Below, one piece after another: positions 26,769-35,303 of a DNA stretch of 64,000 bases. The notes beneath the pieces were generated by a model. That model did no database searches. It was not told the DNA's origin and worked only from the letters and a program-made list of their open reading frames with translations. Position numbers and translations under genes: made by a program. Source of the DNA: Burkholderiaceae bacterium (GTDB lineage Bacteria > Pseudomonadota > Gammaproteobacteria > Burkholderiales > Burkholderiaceae_D); assembly GCA_031291325.1 (NCBI GenBank), contig JARLJG010000030.1, positions 22,595-86,594 on the forward strand, read 5' to 3'. Within the stretch, counting starts at the first letter, position 1, and every line of letters begins with the position of its first letter.

Positions 26769-27629
26769 ATGGACATCAAAAGCCTGATCGATCAACCCAA
26801 TAAACTGCCGACCATCCCCAAAGTCACACAACAGCTAATTGCAAGTTTCAGCTCGGAAAACGTGTCCATCGGCGAAATCGTCAATGAGTTATCAAGCGAT
26901 CCCGCTCTTTCCGCCAAGCTGTTGCGACTGGCAAATTCCGCCTACTTTCATGTTTCCCGCACCATCGGCACGGTTGAAGACGCATTGAGAATGCTGGGTT
27001 TCGTCATGGTGCGCAACCTGGTCGTGAGCAACGGCATGGCGACCGCGTTTCGCAACACGCCCGGCATCGATTTGCACCAGTTCTGGCGCTACAACCTGTA
27101 CACTGCATGCTCTTCGCGCTGGCTTGCCAGCGCGGCTGGCGTCAACGGCGATATGGTTTTCACGCTGGGCATGTTGCATGCGATTGGTCAATTGCAAATG
27201 CACGTTGTGATGCCCGAAACCATGGCGCCGCTGGATCGGGAGATGAGCGTACTGGCTGCCGGTCGCGCCGAACTGGAAAAGAAAACGCTCGGATTTCATT
27301 ACGGCGACGTCAGTTCCGAATTGGCAAGGATCTGGAATTTCCCCGAACCGCTGATCCTCGCCTTGCAGGCCACACCATTGCCATTGACGCAAGAATCATT
27401 CGTGGAAAGCGCCGGGTGGGTTCATCTGGGCGCCTGGCGCGCGCGCACCGAAATACTGGCGCTAAACGACGAAGAAATCGCCGCCAGTTATCCGGCGGAA
27501 CTCGCCGATCGCCTCGGCGTGGAGCGGGATTGGGTGCCGACTTTCGCGGCAGAAGCCACGGAGGGGACAACGCAAGCGATGCCGCCGCTGGCGGAACTCA
27601 CCGAAGGCCTCGATGCGATGCTGGAGTGA
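26769..27629 (+). CDS. HDOD domain protein
   Basis: About 286 residues. The HDOD domain (about 1-210) begins LIDQPNKLPTIPKVTQQLIA and continues with LSSDPALSAKLLRLANSA, the hallmark of this HD-related output domain. The metal-binding HD residues of true HD-GYP proteins are absent, so no hydrolase activity is expected. Such proteins take part in signalling, often with c-di-GMP or chemotaxis systems; no partner is nearby. The ATG at 26769 is chosen because the domain starts there; the frame is open upstream to 26664, next to the 120-bp element. Confidence 0.85.
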   Translation: MDIKSLIDQPNKLPTIPKVTQQLIASFSSENVSIGEIVNELSSDPALSAKLLRLANSAYFHVSRTIGTVEDALRMLGFVMVRNLVVSNGMATAFRNTPGIDLHQFWRYNLYTACSSRWLASAAGVNGDMVFTLGMLHAIGQLQMHVVMPETMAPLDREMSVLAAGRAELEKKTLGFHYGDVSSELARIWNFPEPLILALQATPLPLTQESFVESAGWVHLGAWRARTEILALNDEEIAASYPAELADRLGVERDWVPTFAAEATEGTTQAMPPLAELTEGLDAMLE

Positions 27630-27690
27630 GCGAGGCGCAGACATCGCCGCTATCGACCCGGCGATGTTTGATTCCGTTGAAAATTAAGCC

Positions 27691-29007
27691 ATGGGCAATC
27701 CGCAACCCGTCACGCTCGGCCGCGCCTTTTGGTATTGGCTGAAGCTCGGCTTCGTCAGCTTCGGCGGACCGGCCGGCCAGATTGCAATGATGCACGCGGA
27801 ATTGGTGGAAAAGCGGCGCTGGATTTCCGAGCGGCGCTTCCTGCATGCGCTGAATTACTGCATGGTGCTGCCGGGGCCGGAAGCGACGCAGTTGGCGATT
27901 TATATCGGTTGGCTGATGCACCGCAGCGTCGGCGGCATTCTCGCCGGAGTGTTGTTCGTGCTGCCATCCTTGCTGGTTCTGATTGCACTATCGTGGATTT
28001 ACATGGCCTTCGGCAACCTGCCGCTGGTGGTCGGCGTGTTGTATGGCATCAAGCCTGCGGTGGTCGCCATCGTGATGGTGGCGGCCTGGCGCATCGGTCG
28101 GCGCACGCTGAAAAATCCATGGCTGGCGGCAATCGCGTTGGCGGCTTTGCTGGCGATTAGCGCCGCGCATATTCCGTTTCCTTACATCATCCTGGGCGCG
28201 GCGTTGTGCGGCCTGCTCGGCGGCCACCTATTGCCGCAAAGCTTCGCGCTGGGCGGCGGCAATGCACAAGCACTGCACGACTATGGCCCGGCGCTGATCG
28301 ACGATGCCACGCCGCCGCCGGCGCATGCGCGCCATTCGTGGCGCAAACTACTGACCATAGCCACGCTCGGCGTCGGCAGCGGAATTGCCGTCTGGGGCGC
28401 GCTGGCCGCCAGCTTGGGCGCGGCGTCGCCGTTGGCGCAAATGGGCTTGTTTTTCTCCAAGGCCGCGCTCTTGACCTTCGGCGGCGCGTATGCGGTCTTG
28501 CCCTACGTGGTGCAAGGCGCGGTCGATCAATATCATTGGCTGACGCCGACGCAAATGATCGACGGCCTGGCGCTGGGCGAAACCACGCCGGGGCCGCTCA
28601 TCATGATCGTTTCCTACGTCGGCTTTGTCGGCGGCTGGCAAACGGCGACGGCTAGCGCTCCGCTGGCGGCCATCGGCGGCGCTTGCGTGGCGACCTTCTT
28701 TACCTTTTTGCCATCGTTTGTGTTCGTATTGGCCGGCGGCCCGCTGGTCGAATCGACGCGCGACAATCTGCGCCTGACCGCGCCGCTGACCGCGATTTCG
28801 GCAGCGGTGGTCGGCGTGATTGTCAGCCTGGCGCTGTTCTTCGCCAATCACATCTTCCGGCTGGAACTGCCATTTCGGCAATGGGATTTCATCTCCCTTG
28901 GACTGACCGCCGCCGCCTGCGTCGCCTTGCTGCGCTTTCAATTGGGCGCCATCAAACTGATCTTTGCCTGTGCGATTGCGGGCATCGTGGTATCGTATTC
29001 GCATTGA
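27691..29007 (+). CDS. chrA: Chromate efflux transporter ChrA (long form)
   Basis: A 438-residue inner-membrane protein with 10-12 hydrophobic segments and two homologous CHR domains. Domain signatures: GFVSFGGPAGQIAMMH and NYCMVLPGPEATQLAIY in the first half, LTFGGAYAVLPYVVQ and LGETTPGPLIMIVSYVGF in the second. The family exports chromate, driven by the proton gradient. There is no chrB regulator next to it. It starts 61 nt after the HDOD gene and lies 42 nt upstream of moaA, so the three may be transcribed in one direction. Confidence 0.93.
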   Translation: MGNPQPVTLGRAFWYWLKLGFVSFGGPAGQIAMMHAELVEKRRWISERRFLHALNYCMVLPGPEATQLAIYIGWLMHRSVGGILAGVLFVLPSLLVLIALSWIYMAFGNLPLVVGVLYGIKPAVVAIVMVAAWRIGRRTLKNPWLAAIALAALLAISAAHIPFPYIILGAALCGLLGGHLLPQSFALGGGNAQALHDYGPALIDDATPPPAHARHSWRKLLTIATLGVGSGIAVWGALAASLGAASPLAQMGLFFSKAALLTFGGAYAVLPYVVQGAVDQYHWLTPTQMIDGLALGETTPGPLIMIVSYVGFVGGWQTATASAPLAAIGGACVATFFTFLPSFVFVLAGGPLVESTRDNLRLTAPLTAISAAVVGVIVSLALFFANHIFRLELPFRQWDFISLGLTAAACVALLRFQLGAIKLIFACAIAGIVVSYSH

Positions 29008-29049
29008 GCACTTGGGCTTGGAAGCAGTCGCGCCGTATGAAATCAGATC

Positions 29050-30165
29050 ATGAAGTCAGACCATAAAAAAGTAATCTCGATTGCCGAATTCCGCTATCCG
29101 CCTGCGGCGCCGGTCATCCCTGCGCAGCTTGAAACCCCATCCGGCCTGCTGACCGACACGCTGGCGCGCCCGCTGCGCGACTTGCGCATTTCCGTCACCG
29201 ACCGCTGCAATTTCCGTTGCGTTTATTGCATGCCCAAGGATGTCTTCACCACCGATTATCCTTACCTGCCGCACAGCTCCTTGCTGTCGTTCGAGGAAAT
29301 CGTCCGCGTAGCGCAAATCCTGGTGGCGCACGGCGTCGAGAAAATCCGCCTGACCGGCGGCGAGCCGCTGTTGCGCAAGGACGTGGAAAAACTGGTGGCG
29401 ATGTTGAGCGCGCTGCGCACGCCCGCCGGCGCACCGCTCGACCTGGCGTTGACCACCAACGGTTCGCTGCTGGCGCGCAAGGCGCAAGCATTGAAAGACG
29501 CCGGCTTGACGCGCGTGACGGTGTCGCTCGACGCGCTCGACGACGCCACCTTCCGGCGCATGAACGATGTCGATTTCGAGGTGGCGGAAGTGCTGCGCGG
29601 GATCGAAGCCGCGCACGCGGCGGGCCTCGGCCCGATCAAGATCAACATGGTGGTCAAGCGCGGCATGAACGACGCTGAAATCGTGCCGATGGCGCGCCAT
29701 TTCAAAGACACGCCGCATATCCTGCGCTTCATCGAATACATGGATGTCGGCAACAGCAACGGCTGGAAAATGGACGACGTGATTCCCTCGTCCGAGGTGG
29801 TGCGCCGCATCCACGAGCAAATGCCGCTGACCGAAATCGCCCGCCGCCAAACCAGCGAAACCGCGAGCCGCTGGCGCTATCGCGACGGCGGCGGCGAGAT
29901 CGGCCTCGTTTCCAGCGTGACCCAGGCCTTTTGCAGTTCCTGCACGCGCGCGCGCCTGTCGACCGAAGGCATGCTCTACACCTGCCTGTTCGCCAGCGGC
30001 GGCCACGATTTGCGCGCGCTGTTGCGCACCAGCCGCAACGACGCCGAAATCTCGAGCGCCGTCGCCCACCTGTGGCGCGCCCGCGAAGACCGCTATTCGG
30101 CGCTGCGCACCGCCAACACGCCCGCCAGCGCGAAGCGGGTCGAGATGTCGTACATCGGGGGATGA
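29050..30165 (+). CDS. moaA: GTP 3',8-cyclase (molybdenum cofactor synthesis)
   Basis: A 371-residue radical SAM enzyme for the first step of molybdopterin synthesis. The N-terminal 4Fe-4S motif is Cys53-X3-Cys57-X2-Cys60 (CNFRCVYC). The second cluster is bound by CSSC...C ([19 protein letters not shown]) near the C terminus, and the protein ends in Gly-Gly, as active MoaA requires. The N-terminal ~35 residues are an extension. The start region contains two similar 13-nt blocks in tandem (29037 and 29050), each beginning ATGAA. The stop overlaps the mobA start (ATGA). Confidence 0.97.
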   Translation: MKSDHKKVISIAEFRYPPAAPVIPAQLETPSGLLTDTLARPLRDLRISVTDRCNFRCVYCMPKDVFTTDYPYLPHSSLLSFEEIVRVAQILVAHGVEKIRLTGGEPLLRKDVEKLVAMLSALRTPAGAPLDLALTTNGSLLARKAQALKDAGLTRVTVSLDALDDATFRRMNDVDFEVAEVLRGIEAAHAAGLGPIKINMVVKRGMNDAEIVPMARHFKDTPHILRFIEYMDVGNSNGWKMDDVIPSSEVVRRIHEQMPLTEIARRQTSETASRWRYRDGGGEIGLVSSVTQAFCSSCTRARLSTEGMLYTCLFASGGHDLRALLRTSRNDAEISSAVAHLWRAREDRYSALRTANTPASAKRVEMSYIGG

Positions 30166-30737
30166 TTACCGGGCTGATCCTGGCCGGCGGACGCGGCGCG
30201 CGCATGGACAACGCCGACAAGGGCTTGCAACCATGCGCCGGCATGCCGATGGTGCAGCACGTGTTGCAGCGTCTGCAACCGCAAGTGGCGCACCTGGCGA
30301 TCAACGCCAACCGCAATCTGGAAGCCTACCAGCGCTTCGGCGTGCCGGTCTGGCAGGATGTCATCGCCGACTTCGCCGGGCCGCTGGCGGGGCTGCAAAG
30401 CGGTCTGACGCATTGCGCCACGCCTTTGCTGGTGTCGGTTCCATGCGACTCGCCGTTCCTGCCGCTCGATCTGGTGGCGCGACTGCACGCTGCGATGAGC
30501 GCCGCCGATGCCGAACTCGCGCTGGCCGTCACCGCCAGCGGGCCCCATCCGGTATTTTGCTTGTTGAAAACCACGTTGTTGGCCGATTTGACCGCCTATC
30601 TGCAAGGCGGCGGACGCAAAGTGCGCGCCTGGCAGGCGACGCGCAAGACGGTCGAGGTATACTTCGAGGACGAAGCGGCTTTTTGCAACATCAATAGCCA
30701 CGCCGACTTGCACAGATTCGAGGCACAAGCACAATGA
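30162..30737 (+). CDS. mobA: Molybdenum cofactor guanylyltransferase
   Basis: A 191-residue enzyme that transfers GMP to molybdopterin to make MGD. The nucleotide-binding motif [16 protein letters not shown] is at residues 6-21, and the segment [11 protein letters not shown] contains the metal-binding Asp. The start ATG overlaps the moaA stop by 4 nt and its stop overlaps the moeA start by 4 nt, so the three are translationally coupled. Confidence 0.95.
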   Translation: MITGLILAGGRGARMDNADKGLQPCAGMPMVQHVLQRLQPQVAHLAINANRNLEAYQRFGVPVWQDVIADFAGPLAGLQSGLTHCATPLLVSVPCDSPFLPLDLVARLHAAMSAADAELALAVTASGPHPVFCLLKTTLLADLTAYLQGGGRKVRAWQATRKTVEVYFEDEAAFCNINSHADLHRFEAQAQ

Positions 30738-32026
30738 ACACCCCGTCCGCACGCATCGCCGAAGCCGCCAGTTGCCTGTCCGGGCATGACCCGGAAGCGT
30801 TGCCGGTGGCGCAGGCGCAGCAAATCATCCGCAGCATGCTCGCCCCCATCGACGCGGTGGAAAAGCTTGCATTGCGCGCGGCGCTGGGGCGCGTGCTAGC
30901 GCGCGATATCGTCTCAAGCATCGATGTGCCCGCGCACGACAATTCGGCAATGGATGGCTACGCATTGCACGGCGCCGATCTCGATGCCGAGTGCGCGGTG
31001 GCGTTGAAAATCGTCGGCACGGCCTTCGCCGGTCGCCCCTTCAATGGCCTAGTCGGGCGTGGCGAATGCGTGGGCATCATGACCGGCGCGATCATGCCGG
31101 ACACTTGCGACAGCGTCGCGCCGCAAGAACTGGTGCAAGCGACCGGCGACATGAGGCTCACCGTGCCGGCCGGCGCGATCCAGCCCGGCGCCAACCGCCG
31201 CCTGCGCGGCGAAGACTTGCAAAGCGGCAGCACCGCGCTGGCGCGCGGAAAGATCCTGCGTCCCGCCGACCTCGGCTTGCTGGCGTCGCTGGGCGTGGCC
31301 GAAGTGCCGGTGTACCGCAAACTGCGCGTCGCCTTTTTTTCCACCGGCGACGAATTGCGCTCGATCGGCGAGCCGCTCGACCCCGGCTGCGTGTACGACA
31401 GCAACCGCTATACGCTATACGGCATGCTGACCCGGCTCGGCTGCGAAGTCATCGATCTGGGCGTGGTCAAGGACGATCCGGCGACGCTGGAGGCGACCTT
31501 GCGTTCCGCCTGCGAAGCAGCCGACGCCATCGTCACTTCCGGCGGCGTCTCGGTCGGCGAGGCAGATTACACGCGGCAAATCATGGCGCAACTGGGCGAA
31601 GTCGCGTTCTGGAAACTCGCGATGCGCCCCGGTCGACCGCTGGCCTTCGGCCGCATCGCCTCCAACGGCCACAGCGCCTGCCTGTTCGGCCTGCCCGGCA
31701 ACCCGGTGGCGGTCATGGTGAGCTTTTATTTTTTCGCGCGCGAAGCCTTGCTGCAGATGATGGGCGCAGAAGCGCCGCCGCTGCCGCTGTTGCGCGTGCC
31801 CACGCAAAGCGCGATCCGCAAGAAAGCGGGCCGCACCGAATACCAGCGCGGCATCCTGGCCGTCGATGAACAAGGCCGGCAAACGGTGCGCACGACCGGC
31901 GCGCAAGGCTCCGGCGTGCTGCGTTCGATGTCGGAAGCCAATTGCATGGTGGTGCTGGCGCACGAGCAAGGCGAGGTCGAGGCCGGCGACGAGGTCGATG
32001 TGATCGTGTTCGACGGACTGATTTAA
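30734..32026 (+). CDS. moeA: Molybdopterin molybdenumtransferase
   Basis: A 430-residue enzyme that inserts molybdate into adenylated molybdopterin. Typical segments are DNSAMDGYA (about residues 70-78), GIMTGAIMPDTCD, FFSTGDEL, and the substrate/Mg-binding SGGVSVGEADYT and KLAMRPGRPLAFG with the PGNPVAVMVSF motif. It is the last gene of moaA-mobA-moeA. A 71-nt hairpin starts at its stop codon. Confidence 0.97.
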   Translation: MNTPSARIAEAASCLSGHDPEALPVAQAQQIIRSMLAPIDAVEKLALRAALGRVLARDIVSSIDVPAHDNSAMDGYALHGADLDAECAVALKIVGTAFAGRPFNGLVGRGECVGIMTGAIMPDTCDSVAPQELVQATGDMRLTVPAGAIQPGANRRLRGEDLQSGSTALARGKILRPADLGLLASLGVAEVPVYRKLRVAFFSTGDELRSIGEPLDPGCVYDSNRYTLYGMLTRLGCEVIDLGVVKDDPATLEATLRSACEAADAIVTSGGVSVGEADYTRQIMAQLGEVAFWKLAMRPGRPLAFGRIASNGHSACLFGLPGNPVAVMVSFYFFAREALLQMMGAEAPPLPLLRVPTQSAIRKKAGRTEYQRGILAVDEQGRQTVRTTGAQGSGVLRSMSEANCMVVLAHEQGEVEAGDEVDVIVFDGLI

Positions 32027-32096
32027 GGGCTTATCCAGAATAACTTGTGCATTTGGACGCTGGTCCAGATGCGCAAGTTGTTTCGGGACAAGCCCT
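32026..32096. repeat. 71-nt long palindrome at the moeA / aroG junction
   Basis: Inner stem: AACTTGTGCATTTGGAC (from 32042), loop GCTG, and its complement ending at 32079 (17 bp with two G-U pairs in RNA). Outer stem: AGGGCTTATCC and GGGACAAGCCCT. It starts at the last base of the moeA stop codon and ends 10 nt before the aroG stop on the other strand. There is no T run, so it could be a rho-independent-like barrier, a processing/decay block or a relic of a palindromic repeat. Confidence 0.75.
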
Positions 32097-32106
32097 CGGC
32101 TTCATT

Positions 32107-33171
32107 TTATGCGTCGGCGTGTTTCCGTCGTCTTTGTTTGACCGCCTCGGCCAAACCTTCCAGCACCGCCACGCTTTCGTCCCAGTTGATGCAGCCGTCG
32201 GTCACCGACTGGCCATAGGTCAATTCCTTGCCGGGGACCAAATCCTGACGCCCCGCCACCAGATGCGACTCGACCATCACGCCGACGATACGGCTGTCGC
32301 CGGCGGCGATTTGCCGCCCGATATCGGCGCAAACCGGAATCTGGTTTTCCGGCTTTTTCGAGCTATTTGCGTGCGAAGCATCGATCATCAAGCGCGACGC
32401 CAGGCCGCTGGCGGCGATTTCCTTGCAGGCCGCATCGACGCTGGCGGCATCGTAGTTCGGCGCTTTGCCGCCGCGCAGGATGACGTGGCAATCCTCGTTG
32501 CCGTTGGTCGAGACAATCGCCGAATGACCGCCCTTGGTAACCGACAAAAAGTGATGCGGCTGCGACGACGCCTTGATGGCGTCGACGGCGATCTTGATAT
32601 TGCCGTCGGTGCCGTTCTTGAAACCGACCGGGCAGGACAAGCCGGACGCCAGTTCGCGATGCACCTGCGATTCGGTGGTGCGCGCGCCGATTGCGCCCCA
32701 GCTAATCAAATCGGCGATGTATTGCGGGCTGATGACGTCGAGGAATTCGGTTCCCGCCGGCAAGCCGAGTTCATTGATGTTGAGCAGCAACTCGCGCGCA
32801 ATGCGCAAGCCGTCGTTGATGCGGAAACTATTGTCCATGTACGGATCGTTGATCAAGCCTTTCCAACCGACTGTGGTGCGCGGCTTTTCGAAATAGACCC
32901 GCATCACGATTTCCAATTCGTCATGAAAACGATGACGTTGCTGCACCAGGCGCTGCGCATATTCCAGCGCGGCCTTGGGATCGTGAATCGAGCAGGGGCC
33001 GATCACGACCATCAAACGATCGTCCTGCCCGTGCAAAATGCGATGCAGGGCCGTGCGTGCAGTCGCTGCGGTGTTCGCCGCCTTGTCCGAGCAGGAGAAT
33101 TCCCTGATCAAATGCGAAGGCGGTGTCAATTCTTTCATTTCTCTGATCCGAAGATCGTCGGTGCGCGGCAT
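32107..33171 (-). CDS. aroG: 3-deoxy-7-phosphoheptulonate synthase (DAHP synthase), AroG type
   Basis: A 354-residue class I DAHP synthase, the first enzyme of the shikimate pathway, condensing PEP and erythrose 4-phosphate. Family marks: VIGPCSIHDPKAALEYA (about 56-72), FEKPRTTVGWKGLINDP, and the metal-binding DASHANSSKK. In enteric bacteria AroG/AroF/AroH differ in feedback by Phe/Tyr/Trp; the isotype here cannot be told by eye. A Phe/Tyr-rich leader cistron and terminator lie upstream, so transcription is probably attenuated by charged Phe- and/or Tyr-tRNA. Confidence 0.96.
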   Translation of the reverse strand: MPRTDDLRIREMKELTPPSHLIREFSCSDKAANTAATARTALHRILHGQDDRLMVVIGPCSIHDPKAALEYAQRLVQQRHRFHDELEIVMRVYFEKPRTTVGWKGLINDPYMDNSFRINDGLRIARELLLNINELGLPAGTEFLDVISPQYIADLISWGAIGARTTESQVHRELASGLSCPVGFKNGTDGNIKIAVDAIKASSQPHHFLSVTKGGHSAIVSTNGNEDCHVILRGGKAPNYDAASVDAACKEIAASGLASRLMIDASHANSSKKPENQIPVCADIGRQIAAGDSRIVGVMVESHLVAGRQDLVPGKELTYGQSVTDGCINWDESVAVLEGLAEAVKQRRRKHADA

Positions 33172-33206
33172 GATTTTTCCAGTACGTAGTAAAAATTGGG
33201 GGGCAT

Positions 33207-33234
33207 AAAAAAACCGCCATCTCTGGCGGTTTTT
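33207..33234 (-). terminator. Attenuator terminator in the aroG leader
   Basis: Minus strand: AAAAACCGCCA-GAGA-TGGCGG followed by T7. The T run ends about 35 nt before the aroG ATG and on the same strand, so most transcripts reaching aroG must pass it. It is 20 nt downstream of the stop of the leader cistron at 33255-33350. Confidence 0.85.
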
Positions 33235-33254
33235 AGAATTTCGGTTTGGGCTAT

Positions 33255-33350
33255 TTATCGTATCGCTTCTACGTGCGCCATCCGCTCTTCCACCGCCGTC
33301 AGGCTGGAATAGCTAAAGCTAAAAAACGTAAAATAGGGGCGAATAGCCAC
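33255..33350 (-). CDS. Phe/Tyr-rich leader peptide of aroG
   Basis: A 31-codon open frame starting with GTG at 33350, preceded by GAGGAAAC at good spacing and ending TAA at 33255. Residues 5-14 read PYFTFFSFSY: four Phe and two Tyr codons within ten codons, then an ordinary sequence to the end. Two G-rich segments in or after this run (GGCGGT, 33297-33292; TGGCG, 33280-33276) can pair with the promoter-proximal arm (ACCGCC/CGCCA) of the downstream terminator and so could form an antiterminator. This is the layout of ribosome-mediated attenuation, like pheL of enteric bacteria. Confidence 0.75.
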   Translation of the reverse strand: MAIRPYFTFFSFSYSSLTAVEERMAHVEAIR

Positions 33351-33502
33351 AATGTTTCCTCGAATGCGATAAATTTTGATTTATTCTGCAACAAAAATCG
33401 GGTTTTGGCAAGAGATTCTGTTTGTTGGTCGCGGCAATCGCATGAAGGTTGCTCCTCCAGCTCGCTTCGATTTGTTCCCCTTGCCCAAACTCAAAGAGAG
33501 CC

Positions 33503-33611
33503 ATCCCCTCGCCCGCTTGCGGGAGAGGGTTAGGGAGAGGGTGCACGCCAAGTCAAGCTGTCTTGCGGTCCCCCTCTCCCCCACCCCTCTCACGCAAGCG
33601 GGCGAGGGGAG
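33503..33611. repeat. REP/BIME-like repeat family A (paired units)
   Basis: Left unit TCCCCTCGCCCGCTTGCGGG...GAGGGTTAGGGAGAGGG, ~35 bp of spacer, and right unit CCCCTCTCCCCCACCCCTCT...GCAAGCGGGCGAGGGGA, in inverted orientation. It lies 58 nt downstream of tldD and upstream of the aroG leader promoter region. The core is shared with 12120-12165 and 35250-35279. Confidence 0.85.
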
Positions 33612-33668
33612 TTGCACCTTCGTTCGACGACCTTGGGTTTAGTGCTCAAATTCACAATCGCCCAAAAA

Positions 33669-35132
33669 TCAAGAAGCCGTGCCGCCGACCGTCACGCCAT
33701 CGATCCGCAGCGTCGGCTGGCCGACGCCGACCGGCACGCTCTGCCCTTCCTTGCCGCACACGCCGATGCCGGGATCGAGGCTCATATCGTTGCCGATCAT
33801 CGCGACCCGATGCAGCACGTCCGGGCCGTTGCCGATCAGGGTCGCGCCTTTAACCGGATAGGTGACTTTGCCGTCTTCGATCATGTACGCTTCGCTGGCC
33901 GAGAACACGAACTTGCCGCTGGTGATATCGACCTGCCCGCCGCCGAAATTGACTGCGTACAAACCGTTCTTGACCGAGGCCAGAATTTCCGCCGGGTCTT
34001 TGTCGCCGGCCAGCATGTAGGTGTTGGTCATGCGCGGCATCGGCAGATGCGCGAACGATTCGCGCCGTGCATTGCCGGTGACCGGCATCTTCATCAGGCG
34101 CGCATTCATCGTGTCCTGGATATACCCTTTCAGGATGCCGTCTTCGATCAAGGTCGTGCATTGGGTCGGATTGCCTTCGTCGTCGACATTCAACGAACCG
34201 CGCCGATCCGACAAGGTGCCGTCGTCGACCACCGTCACGCCCTTGGCAGCGACCCGTTCGCCGATGCGCCCGGAGAAGGTGCTGGAACCCTTGCGATTGA
34301 AATCGCCTTCCAGCCCGTGGCCGATCGCTTCGTGCAACAGGATGCCGGGCCAGCCTGGGCCAAGCACGACCGTCATCGGGCCGGCCGGCGCCGCGCGCGC
34401 GTCCAGGTTGACCAGCGCTGCCGCCACTGCCTCGTCGGCGTATTTTTCCAGCCGGGCATCGGTAAAATACGCATAATCGTAACGCCCGCCGCCACCGCTC
34501 GATCCCATCTCGCGCCGCCCGTTCTGTTCCGCAATTACCGTCACCGACACCCGCACCAGCGGCCGGATATCGGCGGCGATCACGCCATCGCTGCGCACCA
34601 CCAGAACCACGTCGTATTCGCCGGCCAAACCGGCCATCACCTGCACCACGCGCGGGTCTTTGGCGCGGGCGATGCGTTCCACCCGTTCCAGCAAGTTCAC
34701 CTTGGCGGTGGCGTCGAGCGAATCGAGCGGGTCGTGCGGCAGGTACAGCGAGCGTCCGCCGGACAACTGGATAGCCGAAGCGATCTTGATCTTGCCTGCG
34801 CCCTGGCGCGCGATGGTGCGCGTGGCGGCTGCGGCTTCGAGCAGCGCGCGCTCGGAAATCTCGTCCGAATACGAAAATGCCGTCTTGTCGCCGGAAATCG
34901 CGCGCACGCCGACGCCTTGATCGATGGAAAAACTGCCGGTCTTGACGATGCCCTCTTCCAGGCTCCAGCCTTCGCTCTTGGTAAATTGGAAATACAAGTC
35001 GGCGTAATCGACCTTATGGGTAAACATCGAGCCTAGCGCGCCGATCAATTTGGCTTCGTCCAAGCCAAACGGCGTCAGCAACACTTCACGGGCGACATCC
35101 AAGGACTGCAAATTCGGTTCAAATGGTTTCAT
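33669..35132 (-). CDS. tldD: Metalloprotease TldD
   Basis: A 487-residue subunit of the TldD/TldE zinc protease, which in E. coli matures microcin B17 and degrades unfolded peptides. The zinc-binding motif HEAIGH is in [13 protein letters not shown], and the Cys-containing segment [15 protein letters not shown] is near the C terminus. The ATG at 35132 ([10 protein letters not shown]) is used; the frame is open 29 codons upstream without similarity. The partner pmbA/tldE is not in the window, as is usual. It is followed upstream on the same strand by the nitrilase-like gene and yhdP. Confidence 0.96.
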   Translation of the reverse strand: MKPFEPNLQSLDVAREVLLTPFGLDEAKLIGALGSMFTHKVDYADLYFQFTKSEGWSLEEGIVKTGSFSIDQGVGVRAISGDKTAFSYSDEISERALLEAAAATRTIARQGAGKIKIASAIQLSGGRSLYLPHDPLDSLDATAKVNLLERVERIARAKDPRVVQVMAGLAGEYDVVLVVRSDGVIAADIRPLVRVSVTVIAEQNGRREMGSSGGGGRYDYAYFTDARLEKYADEAVAAALVNLDARAAPAGPMTVVLGPGWPGILLHEAIGHGLEGDFNRKGSSTFSGRIGERVAAKGVTVVDDGTLSDRRGSLNVDDEGNPTQCTTLIEDGILKGYIQDTMNARLMKMPVTGNARRESFAHLPMPRMTNTYMLAGDKDPAEILASVKNGLYAVNFGGGQVDITSGKFVFSASEAYMIEDGKVTYPVKGATLIGNGPDVLHRVAMIGNDMSLDPGIGVCGKEGQSVPVGVGQPTLRIDGVTVGGTAS

Positions 35133-35249
35133 ATTGTTAAGCTGGTTGCGGGTCCGCGAAATGGTGTGATTACCGGGATTGTAGAGCAATTTGCGGGAGT
35201 CGAATTGACAGCGCCTCAAAGCGTCAAGGCAATCGCCTGAAGTTTACTT

Positions 35250-35279
35250 CTCCCCTCGCCCGCTTGCGGGAGAGGGGAG
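35250..35279. repeat. REP-like repeat family A (single unit) between nitrilase and tldD
   Basis: CTCCCCTCGCCCG-CTTG-CGGGAGAGGGGAG, a hairpin with a 13-bp stem and one mismatch. It is almost identical to the core of the copies at 12120 and 33503. It lies 24 nt past the nitrilase stop. Confidence 0.85.
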
Positions 35280-35303
35280 CGGTGCCCTTTATGCTTTCCG
35301 TGT

